Source: Niebla homalea
Lineage: Eukaryota > Ascomycota > Lecanoromycetes > Lecanorales > Ramalinaceae
Direction of reading: 5' to 3'
Length of the DNA: 64,000 nt
Assembly: GCA_019925105.1 (NCBI GenBank)
Contig: JAHGAU010000003.1
Span: 868,001 to 932,000 of the forward strand
Below are positions 56,277-64,000 of the stretch, piece by piece. The first letter of the stretch is position 1; each line of letters opens with the position of its first letter. A model generated the notes under the pieces. The model was not told the DNA's origin and did no database searches. It was given only the letters and a program-made list of their open reading frames with translations. Made by a program: the position numbers and the translations under genes.

Positions 56277-57149
56277 ATGGACAAGAAGCCAGTATACAGT
56301 ATATTTCCTGGCGCTCCGAGATCGCCAACGCCTTCTACCAACAGCCGCCAATCTATCCACCAGCCTCCTTGCCCTCCTCCGTCAACACCGCTACCCCCAT
56401 TGCCTCCATCTCGCTCTCCTGCTGTCGCCCACAATTCCTTCACTCGAGCACCACCACCAACATCCGACCCCCTTACGTCCGCACCTCCCTCCTCGCGTCC
56501 GAAGCCATCCCCGAATCAGGAGCTTGCAGACTTTCACAATTCACTTGCCCGTCAACCTGTTCCTTCGCACCAGCGACCGCCTTCCCCACCACAGCCACCG
56601 CCATTACAACAGACTCGCCAAGCCCCTCCATCCAGGGAGTCGACTTATCGTCTCGATCACTCCAATCACCCTGCTCACCAAGACAGCGCCATGTACCATT
56701 CGGCACTCTCGACCTCCTCCTCGTCTTCCCTATCCCTCTCGAAACCCCCAGTCTTCTCTTCAGCATCCACCTCACCCGCGCAGACGCCTCCACCTTCTCA
56801 CTTGGCTTGCCAGCCCCGAGCTCAGCGACCGAATACTGTCTACTTCCATGGTGGCATTGGCGGTGCAGGGAACTATCGCAAAGTCATCCGCGAGAACAAC
56901 AAGGCGCCTCGTGCCTATGCCGAGAATGCTGAGCCGCGGCGGAGGCCCAGCCCAACAAGGTTCCTCTCCAAGGTCTTCGGTGGGCAAAAAAGTCATGGTC
57001 AAGGAGGCGCAGCGGGTGGAGCTGTCATGGACGACAGGGTCAATGGGAGTGAGGACAATATCAAGGAAGAGGTCAGCTTGGGCGCCGCCGAGGTGCTGAG
57101 GAGAAAGATGATTGGTGGCAGTCGGAGGAAACGAGGGGGCTCGTCGTGA
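56277..57149 (+). CDS. Proline-rich protein with a GGAGN motif (DUF3602-like), function unknown
   Basis: Single 290-aa frame starting at the ATG at 56277. The first 180 residues are Pro/Ser-rich and look disordered (many PP and PS pairs). A GGIGGAGNYRKV block at about 192-203 recalls the short GRGGAGN repeats of the fungal DUF3602 group. Basic patches follow (RRRPSP, and RRKR near the end), with FLSKVFGG, also common in that group. No signal peptide or membrane helix. The compositional bias makes it hard to separate a true protein from a chance frame; uninterrupted length and the motif argue for a real gene. Confidence 0.65.
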   Translation: MDKKPVYSIFPGAPRSPTPSTNSRQSIHQPPCPPPSTPLPPLPPSRSPAVAHNSFTRAPPPTSDPLTSAPPSSRPKPSPNQELADFHNSLARQPVPSHQRPPSPPQPPPLQQTRQAPPSRESTYRLDHSNHPAHQDSAMYHSALSTSSSSSLSLSKPPVFSSASTSPAQTPPPSHLACQPRAQRPNTVYFHGGIGGAGNYRKVIRENNKAPRAYAENAEPRRRPSPTRFLSKVFGGQKSHGQGGAAGGAVMDDRVNGSEDNIKEEVSLGAAEVLRRKMIGGSRRKRGGSS

Positions 57150-57951
57150 CACCAGGCTACTAACGCTCACATGATGGCCAAGGTCGACGGTGGCCCCGTA
57201 AAACAGAGTTAAAGGGTCGACGGTCGACCATGGCTGAGGACTGCGGTCACCGGCCGAAAAAAAGTAATCTGCTACACCATAATTAACGTGCATGCTCTGA
57301 AATAAGTTTGGCATCTTTAGCTATCTCTCAATCACAGGCTTTTGTTGGTCATGGATTCTCCCAGTGCCCTGACCGATCGGGTTCCGCATATGACCTCTCC
57401 ACTCAGATTGCGTCGCCGTCATGAAGCCAGGTCTGAGATGATTTGTGCATCGTTTTCTCCATATGCCTCCGTTCACAGATCATTAAGCCCTCCCCTCTCT
57501 TCCTCACATTTCTCCTATGACATACTCACAACCCTCATCTCCCATCCAGACCTCGTGGACCCTCTTTGCATCCACGTCAACTCTTGCGCCAACACCAAAT
57601 GTTTCTTTCGTAGCTCCCGCCTCCTTTGGATACGTGATTGTCATCTCTCCTCTGCGGATGAGATGGGTCGTGAGGCAGCCATGGGAATGAGGAGGGTAGT
57701 GTGCCTGCCTAGAACCGTTACGGTCAGCCCGGATGAGGAGGGGTGAGTTTGTTCCTGTGGAAGGGTTGAGTGGATGCGTACGGGCCATCACTCCAGGTGA
57801 ACACGTGGGAGAAGCCCCATGATCGCACCAGCGATTCGGATTGGGAGCGGGATGGAGATGGGGAGCCCATTTCTCATGTCGGAATGGGAAAAAAATAGTG
57901 TAAGAAGAAAAAGAGACGCAATAAGTTTGACTTGAATTCGGCGAGAGTGTT
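57150..57951. other. Intergenic region proline-rich protein / tRNA-Gly
   Basis: 802 bp. A 134-codon frame at 57342-57746 has no family resemblance. An A5 run at 57908-57912 reads as T5 on the minus strand, a likely Pol III terminator for the tRNA gene. Confidence 0.45.
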
Positions 57952-58022
57952 TGCTGAAACGGGGACTCGAACCCCGACCTCGAGCATGGGAAGCTCGAAT
58001 TCTACCCTTGAACTATTTCAGC
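57952..58022 (-). tRNA. tRNA-Gly (anticodon CCC)
   Basis: A 71-nt intronless tRNA folds by eye. The 7-bp acceptor stem GCTGAAA/TTTCAGC with discriminator A is perfect. The D arm is GTTC/GAAT, the anticodon stem CGAGC/GCTCG with loop TTCCCAT (anticodon CCC), the variable loop has 4 nt, and the T arm is CGGGG/CCCCG with loop TTCGAGT. Internal A and B boxes for Pol III are included, and T5 follows about 40 nt downstream. CCA is not encoded, as in eukaryotes. Confidence 0.96.
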
Positions 58023-58250
58023 CTTAAAAGGAAAGGAATTTATTTAATTATATATATCGCACCATAATTAGTCTTGGCATTGAAACAATCCCCACCATTA
58101 CCTGATCTGTATTTCCAAGTAATCATCATCGTGGTCCTTGAGAGTTATATAGCTTTGAATTTTCTTAGAATGAGCCAATCCGATACGGTATCTAGTGACC
58201 AAAAAGACCCCGCCAACGCCACGCTCAATCCCAGACCATCTCATTATCCC

Positions 58251-61200
58251 CTACAACCCCTGCACTTTGCGATAGCTTGGAGGCTTCAGTGTCCTGCTCA
58301 ACAATTTGATGCAATAGGGTGGAATCAAGCTCAATGCGCTGATAGCAGCCACTCTCCACGCAAAGTGCCAGCTCCACATATACCCTAGATCAAAATATCC
58401 TCCCAGAAATGGTACACTTCCGACATAGATCAGTGCTGTACCCAGGATGCTGACATACATGATCCAGTGCCACGTGACGACTTCAAAAGCCACCATGATC
58501 AGCTCGTTGATAAGGAGCACGGTAAAGCTGACGCTGACCATTTGGTCCGAGTCTCGATCCACAAGCAACTGGCTACATCCTTGTATGATCCCGCCCTGGT
58601 AGATCGAGACAGCCACCCACACAAAGAAGGTGCGATAGCTGAGAGACTTGCCCAACGTCAACTCCTTGTATAGTTCCGGATACAAGTTGGCCAGGCCTTC
58701 GTCGACGTCCTTGTCGAGGACCAGACTGAAAACCGGTGCCATTGTGTACACAGTCGCATACCCGACCAGCAGCCAGTCTCGATACAGAGCATGCGGCTGT
58801 AGCTCTGTCGCAATGCTGTAGAAAGTCTGACAAACCGAGATGATGAGACCACGGTGTATGACGAATTGCGCCAATTTGGCCGATCGTTTGTAGGAATTCC
58901 GTCCATGCCAGACTAGGAGTTTGGTCAGATGGTGGAAGGATGTGATGGAAAAGTCAGCAGCTAGGGAAGCTTGACGGCCTTCTTTCCCCACAATGCCAAC
59001 ACCGACATCTGCAGCTTGAATCATGGAAACATCATTGCCTCCATCGCCAATACACGCAACTCTCTTCTTCGTGAACTGCCGGATGAGATAGGCTACCTCG
59101 GCCTTTTGGGTAGGTGAGCAGCGACAGGCGATGACGGCCGGGAGGTGAACAGCGAGAGAAATGAAATCGTCTTGGTTGTATGTGAGAAAGTGCGACAATG
59201 ATTCGCCGTCGATCAGAAGGGCCGTGGAATGAGGCTTGGAGCGCAGAAGGGAAAGGGCGTCGACAGCTGCAGAAGCGTCTGAGCTTGTCGAAACCTGGGT
59301 AATGGTGTGGATGTGCTGTGCTCGAGACACCAATTTGGAAGAGACGGCCACACACCGTGCAGTCTCAACCTTATCGCCAGTCAGCATCCAAATCTTGATA
59401 CCCGCATTCCGAAGGAGCTCCAGAGATGGTTTGACATCCTTTTGCAGTCGGTCTTCAACACCAGTGACACCGAGCAGCTCTAGATTGTGCTCCAGAAGAT
59501 CCCCAACCACCCGAGTCATGCTTGAGTCTCGGTCTTGCAATGACATGGACGCGTGCTTGTAGCGGGAAGCGAAATCCTCATATTGCCGCCCGGACAGTCT
59601 CTTCCTACCTACAACCAAAGTCCGAAGGCCTTCACGAGCCATGTTCGCAGTTTCTTCGTCAAGCCAGTCATTCGCTGCAACAATGGGCCCCATCACGGTA
59701 TCGGCACCCTTCTCGTAAAACCAGATTTCATCTGCAAGTTCTGTTCTCGCATCAGGGGCTTCCAATCCTCGGAAGAATTGTACTATGATGCCCATACGCT
59801 TGCTGGTAGAGGTGAAGGGGAAAACGTCCAAGATTCGCACTCGAACCACGACTCGTGCCGTGTCAACTGATTGAAGCTTGATTGATTGTCTGTCCCTATG
59901 CAGCAGCCGAAGGCCGACGCTCTCGGCCCAATGCACAATGGCAATTTCGTCAGGAGAGGAGGCTTGGTAGGTCGTGACCTGATGGCCTCCAATTTCCTCA
60001 GATGACGGAGTAACATTGTGGCAAAGTGCGAGGGCTATGACCAGATCGCGGACACGAGAGCCAATCTCTCGTCGACCTCTAGTCGTGGACGTTCCACCAG
60101 GTCCCGTCGGGTAAGAAGAAGACGGTGTGACAAGGGCATCGTTTTGGAAGACATCTGTAGTTGAGCCTGCAGAGAGCATTTGCTTTACGTATGATCGAAC
60201 TTCGTCCATGGCCTCATTGGCATATGAAACCGTCCCAACGTGGATCTTCCTCAGATCCATCTCATTCTGAGTGAGGGTCCCAGTCTTATCACTTAAGAGA
60301 TATTCAATCCTGCCAAGTTCTTCGGGGATCGTGCTCGTCCTCACCACAGTATCTGGAATGCCTTGATCTCTCTCAATGAATCGGGCGTAGACTGTTTTTC
60401 CCATGTCCAGATTGACCCGAAGACTGATTGGCACGATGGTGGAGAACAGAACTAGAAACCTTAGAACAGCTACGTACCACTGCTGCCCCGGACGACCTTC
60501 CGCTCCTCGTATTGCCACAAGGACTACGGACAGCAGCAAAGTCAGCGCGCACAGGATCTTTGTAAGATTGTTGATTTCGTACTCCAAAAGGCCAGACTTT
60601 GAGCGGGAAGGCGAAGTCGACAGAGCTTGCCGAGTTTGAGCACCAGTGTAAACCACAACAGCTAGGACCGTTGCATTGGAAGCAAGCACTGTGTTCGCCC
60701 ATGCGGTGTTGTCGATAGTCAGTGCAGACGTCTTGGCCTCTCCTCCTACAGCTGAGGGCAAAGCTGTATGCGCTACAGCAGGAAAATACTCAAGCGTTCC
60801 AACGAACTCGTTGACTCTGCGGTCAGGTTTGCCTGCCACGATTCTGAATCTCGTGAATTCTCTCGGATCCAAAAGCTGAGTAAGCGGCGAAGCCAACCTT
60901 AGCTTCCAATCGGTCTCTCCGTCTAGTTGATCGGTTCTGATGAACGCCTCTCCAGCTTCGCTTGTTTCCTGTGAGATACCTAACTCTGTCGCGTTAGAAA
61001 CGCCTGGCGAGTCTCGTAGCTCCTGTGACAGGTTCCCTTGAGAAGCTGAGTCAGTATTGGTCGGGAAAGGTACCTCGGAGTCTCTAATAGCCATCGTAGC
61101 GGTCGGTGGAGATGTCGCTGCAGTATCGGCAGAGTAGCTCTTTAGAATGACAAGATCCGCGGGCACCCTCTGATTTTTCCCGAGCTTCACCACGTCTCCA

Positions 61201-62132
61201 ACCTTGAGATCTCGAGATCGGACATTGATTTCGGTGACAGTGATAGAGGGATCTCCTACCGCTTCGTGACCATTGCTCAAAGCCTCCTCTTCTTCTTTTA
61301 TAGCATCAAGCCTGCTATACTTAAGACCTTTTCTGCTTGTTGAGGTTGGAATTTGGAAGCGTTCAGATTTCATCCTCGTTTTGCCATTTTTGACCGGCTC
61401 CTTGGCGCGTAATTGTAAAACAGTATACTCCTCTTTGTTCGCCTCAGCGTCTCGCCGTCTGCGAGCGATATCATCCATGGCTTCTTTTCCGAGTGTGATG
61501 GAAAGTACGAATGCCAAGGGAGCAATGTACGTGGACAAATATCCAATTCGCAGCGACGGCATGATCTGAGACAAGGCCACCAGCAGAAAATACATGTTGA
61601 AGAAGAAGGAGAATTCGTTGTAAAGGGAACGAGGAAGAAAGCTCCATGCAGTGTATTTTGCGTTGGATACCGCATTTGGGGGGAAGCGGGGAGCAGGATG
61701 CTGTCCTATGACTATACTACGAGCAGTTTCGCTTCGCGACGAGCCCCGGTGGAAGAGCCCCCTCGTATTGTGTGCAGATTGCTCAGGCTTTTCGATCTTG
61801 GGAAGTAGATGGGCGTCATGTCCGTGTGATGTGAAGTTTTCAGTGGGTTCTTCTTGCCCCGTATCTTCATCCAGCAATCGCATCCCAGCCTCTGCATCCT
61901 GCCGACCTAGTCTTCCATGTCGGGATGTATAGCTACGCGTTTGATCAGGCCGAAGATCCTGTAAAGGGATCTGGTCGCCGTTGCGACGGCTGCCTGATTC
62001 TGGATAACTTTGGCTGCTAGATCTGTCTATCGCCAAGTCCAGCTCTCCTGAGGATAAATTCTTGCCGGACTGTGCAACATCAGTCGGCAGATGAGATGCA
62101 TTAGATTGACTGTATCGGTGGGTTGCGGACAT
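58251..62132 (-). CDS. neo1: Neo1-class P4-ATPase phospholipid flippase
   Basis: Type IV P-type ATPase that flips phospholipids at Golgi/endosomal membranes; the Neo1/ATP9 class works without a Cdc50 partner. One uninterrupted 1293-aa frame, somewhat longer than yeast Neo1 because of a Ser-rich N-terminus of about 150 residues and inserts. Key motifs: the FNMYFLLVALSQIMPSLRIGYL helix pair, phosphorylation site DKTGTLTQNE (D615), actuator DQLDGETDWKLR, hinge IKIWMLTGDKVETA, GDGGNDVSMIQAADVGVGI, and about ten membrane helices. It has no intron. It diverges from sec16 across 570 bp. Confidence 0.96.
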   Translation of the reverse strand: MSATHRYSQSNASHLPTDVAQSGKNLSSGELDLAIDRSSSQSYPESGSRRNGDQIPLQDLRPDQTRSYTSRHGRLGRQDAEAGMRLLDEDTGQEEPTENFTSHGHDAHLLPKIEKPEQSAHNTRGLFHRGSSRSETARSIVIGQHPAPRFPPNAVSNAKYTAWSFLPRSLYNEFSFFFNMYFLLVALSQIMPSLRIGYLSTYIAPLAFVLSITLGKEAMDDIARRRRDAEANKEEYTVLQLRAKEPVKNGKTRMKSERFQIPTSTSRKGLKYSRLDAIKEEEEALSNGHEAVGDPSITVTEINVRSRDLKVGDVVKLGKNQRVPADLVILKSYSADTAATSPPTATMAIRDSEVPFPTNTDSASQGNLSQELRDSPGVSNATELGISQETSEAGEAFIRTDQLDGETDWKLRLASPLTQLLDPREFTRFRIVAGKPDRRVNEFVGTLEYFPAVAHTALPSAVGGEAKTSALTIDNTAWANTVLASNATVLAVVVYTGAQTRQALSTSPSRSKSGLLEYEINNLTKILCALTLLLSVVLVAIRGAEGRPGQQWYVAVLRFLVLFSTIVPISLRVNLDMGKTVYARFIERDQGIPDTVVRTSTIPEELGRIEYLLSDKTGTLTQNEMDLRKIHVGTVSYANEAMDEVRSYVKQMLSAGSTTDVFQNDALVTPSSSYPTGPGGTSTTRGRREIGSRVRDLVIALALCHNVTPSSEEIGGHQVTTYQASSPDEIAIVHWAESVGLRLLHRDRQSIKLQSVDTARVVVRVRILDVFPFTSTSKRMGIIVQFFRGLEAPDARTELADEIWFYEKGADTVMGPIVAANDWLDEETANMAREGLRTLVVGRKRLSGRQYEDFASRYKHASMSLQDRDSSMTRVVGDLLEHNLELLGVTGVEDRLQKDVKPSLELLRNAGIKIWMLTGDKVETARCVAVSSKLVSRAQHIHTITQVSTSSDASAAVDALSLLRSKPHSTALLIDGESLSHFLTYNQDDFISLAVHLPAVIACRCSPTQKAEVAYLIRQFTKKRVACIGDGGNDVSMIQAADVGVGIVGKEGRQASLAADFSITSFHHLTKLLVWHGRNSYKRSAKLAQFVIHRGLIISVCQTFYSIATELQPHALYRDWLLVGYATVYTMAPVFSLVLDKDVDEGLANLYPELYKELTLGKSLSYRTFFVWVAVSIYQGGIIQGCSQLLVDRDSDQMVSVSFTVLLINELIMVAFEVVTWHWIMYVSILGTALIYVGSVPFLGGYFDLGYMWSWHFAWRVAAISALSLIPPYCIKLLSRTLKPPSYRKVQGL

Positions 62133-62702
62133 GGTAGTACTGTCTCATCTTGCGGGCATGTTCATGGGGACAAGTATGTTAAGCTTTGAGTCCTGGCTAG
62201 GAAGATCATGGTGTGGCCGTTCTTCTTCAGTACTGCGGGTTGCTGTTCGTTTCGAGATGGTGATGGACCTGCACGGTTATCTGGGACAAGTCCGATATTT
62301 GATCATGGCTGCATGGGTCAGCCTGAGGTGACATCAAAGTGAGAAGGGTCTGATTTCCTCTTCTGGATGCGCGGAAGTAATTCCGGCGCTGAATGGCAAA
62401 AGACTACGTCTCAGCACTCTGATATCACTGGCTTTCTTGCATCAACAGGTCGGAGCTCCTACTCTACGCCTCTTCTTCTCTAGACTTCAGGAGCATGCAA
62501 TGAGAGAGTTTCCCTCTTCCTCGATGCACAACGGTGATCATGCATCACAAACGGGCGGCTAGCTCAGAAATCGCATCGCATTTGACCAGTAAGGAGGGGC
62601 TTCTGAACCTGCTGTTGCTAGAGAACGAGCATCGAGTACCACCCAGCACGCCCACTTCGTGACCTTCTTCGTCTTACTGTCCGGGCGGCCTCGACGTCCA
62701 AG
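62133..62702. promoter_or_regulatory. Divergent promoter region neo1 / sec16
   Basis: 570 bp between the start codons of two secretory-pathway genes; both promoters must lie here. No defined site can be assigned. Confidence 0.5.
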
Positions 62703-64000
62703 ATGGATTCTTCTTGGAATCCTGCCTTGCGACCTAATTCCAGCATAGACCTTAGCCTGCGGCACGATAATCAGGCTGTAGATAAGAAGTATGGAAGCCC
62801 AGCAGGAATGGGCCATTCGGAAGGGTCGCAACCGGATGTTCATACAACGCAGGATGATTCACTCGTCAGGGGGCATCTTCAGACGGCTTCAGAACGCATG
62901 CTTCAGGCATCCACACTTGCGCCCCAAAATGCTCCAGAAACGGACGAGAATAGTTGCGTGGCAAAAGAAGAGAATAGTAAGATGACTCTGAGCGGTCCTG
63001 CTTTACAGATGGAGGTTCCCGAAGATGTCTTCAATCAACAACTTGCATCCAATGATGATTATTGGGACGGCGCAAAGGCCCATGATGGAAACGGAGTTCA
63101 CGCTGTGAAAGCCTTGATTCAGGACGTCGAGCCCGAGTCAATAGATACACAAGTCGCACCCGGGCCGAAGGACATTTCTGGAATCAATAGCGAGATAGAA
63201 AGAGCATTTGCCAACGATGATCAAGACGACATGGATCTTGAGATCAAAGAGCCCGATCATACCAATTCCTTCCCCGATGTCCCCGAGCTTTCGTCAGCAC
63301 AAGCTACGCCACCAGCTACTTTGCCACATTCTCAAGCAACCAATATATTGGAGGGAAACGAAGTAGCACACCTTACGCTGCTTTCAGATGTGTCCGCGTT
63401 CCCCCCAATGTCATCGGCCGACTGGGACAGCAAGTTTGCAGGCGATGAGCCTGATATGGAGGACGAATTCATGGCCTCTTTGGCCACTTCGCAGTCCCAC
63501 GGCAACCCAGCCTTCCATGATAATGAGGAAGCTAGGTTTGAAGAAGGGTTGACATTGCTGGGATCTCCGGAAGAGACAAGCCTGCAAAAGCCTACAAATC
63601 GAACACCTACCCATCTGAATCCAATCCACGATGGCCAGACCTTCGATGATACCAATGGATCGAGAGACCCTGTTGAGGAATCACCAGCTGGACAGCTTAC
63701 TCGGAAGCCCACGGCACAAGTTTTAAATTCTTTGAAAGACACAGCTTTAAGCTCTCATAATTTTCGATCCAGCAGTGGCGATGAAAGTCTCTCGGGAAGC
63801 AGTTCTGATGCCGAGGATGTAGGAGCAGCAACAGAGAGTACGCGAACCAAAGTTCTTACGGGGCATGATACGGCAGTGGATCACAACCCCAAATCCGAGA
63901 GTGATGACTTGTCGGATCTGTGGAAAGCCGCATTAGATGAGGAGGAGTTGCTCGAGATATCTGACACGTCACTCGATCCGTCAAACTTCTTTGAGGATGA
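62703..64000 (+). CDS. sec16: Sec16, COPII coat assembly protein (3' end outside window)
   Basis: Large peripheral ER scaffold that organises ER exit sites. Only the first 432 codons are present; the frame is open to the window edge with no intron. The start MDSSWNPALRP at 62703 is characteristic of fungal Sec16. The rest is acidic and disordered, with the conserved short blocks SADWDSKF, EARFEEGLTLL, DLWKAALDEEELLE and LDPSNFFEDE near the right edge, all of which occur in this order in the N-terminal part of the family. The central conserved domain and Sec23-binding C-terminus lie beyond the window. Confidence 0.9.
   Translation, partial: MDSSWNPALRPNSSIDLSLRHDNQAVDKKYGSPAGMGHSEGSQPDVHTTQDDSLVRGHLQTASERMLQASTLAPQNAPETDENSCVAKEENSKMTLSGPALQMEVPEDVFNQQLASNDDYWDGAKAHDGNGVHAVKALIQDVEPESIDTQVAPGPKDISGINSEIERAFANDDQDDMDLEIKEPDHTNSFPDVPELSSAQATPPATLPHSQATNILEGNEVAHLTLLSDVSAFPPMSSADWDSKFAGDEPDMEDEFMASLATSQSHGNPAFHDNEEARFEEGLTLLGSPEETSLQKPTNRTPTHLNPIHDGQTFDDTNGSRDPVEESPAGQLTRKPTAQVLNSLKDTALSSHNFRSSSGDESLSGSSSDAEDVGAATESTRTKVLTGHDTAVDHNPKSESDDLSDLWKAALDEEELLEISDTSLDPSNFFED

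Noticed and set aside
57342..57746. 134-codon frame before the tRNA
   Set aside because: Ser/Arg/Leu-rich chance frame without recognisable domain.
1..64000. CRISPR arrays, operons, phage or bacterial insertion sequences
   Set aside because: Intron-rich eukaryotic genes throughout; no direct-repeat/spacer array or prokaryotic gene organisation.

Overview
This is a stretch of nuclear genome from a filamentous ascomycete, most likely Pezizomycotina. The evidence is dense protein genes on both strands, many spliceosomal introns of about 47-80 nt with GT-AG ends, fungal-type orthologues throughout (Erg3, Tup1/RcoA, Flx1, Ale1, Get4, Elp2, a GPI-type aspartyl protease, a UPF0357 protein) and one Pol III tRNA gene. 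There are no bacterial operons, phage or CRISPR. I cannot name a genus. Exon structures were built by hand from splice signals, frame closure and family conservation. For each spliced gene given with a full exon list and a complete start-to-stop, the exon lengths sum to a multiple of three.

Layout. 0-6 kb: vps45 (5' end cut by the window edge), a C2H2 regulator and erg3, all +. 6-12 kb: cap-binding protein CBP80 and a GSK3 kinase, both -. 12.2-16.7 kb: a 4.5-kb stretch without a recognisable gene. 16.7-26.1 kb: tom40 (-), caf16 (+), SF3B4 (-), FAD carrier flx1 (+), tup1/rcoA (+). 27-36 kb: PFK-2 (+), urm1 (-), elp2 (+), a repeat-bounded AT-rich segment, and the MBOAT lysophospholipid acyltransferase ale1 (+). 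36-44 kb: UPF0357 protein (-), a tetraspan membrane protein (+), a serine-rich membrane protein (-), rce1 (+), rfc4 (-). 45-55 kb: yapsin-like protease (+), get4 (+), a small unknown protein (-), rai1 (+), mod5 (-), mto1 (+). 56-64 kb: a proline-rich protein (+), tRNA-Gly(CCC) (-), neo1 flippase (-), and the start of sec16 (+), cut by the right edge.

The genes are mostly core eukaryotic housekeeping functions. One theme stands out: four genes for tRNA anticodon-loop modification lie within 25 kb as two divergent pairs. urm1/elp2 (thiolation and Elongator side chain of cytosolic U34) share about 400 bp, and mod5/mto1 (i6A37 and mitochondrial U34) have start codons only 20 nt apart. Other threads are membrane traffic (vps45, get4, neo1, sec16), lipid and sterol synthesis (erg3, ale1) and mRNA 5'-end metabolism (CBP80, rai1).

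Points most worth a second look: an 8-nt microexon needed to keep rai1 in frame, loss of the catalytic phosphatase histidine in PFK-2, a GC-AG intron in CBP80, and the 32.74-33.43 kb segment with periodic 23-bp units at one end and inverted copies at the other.
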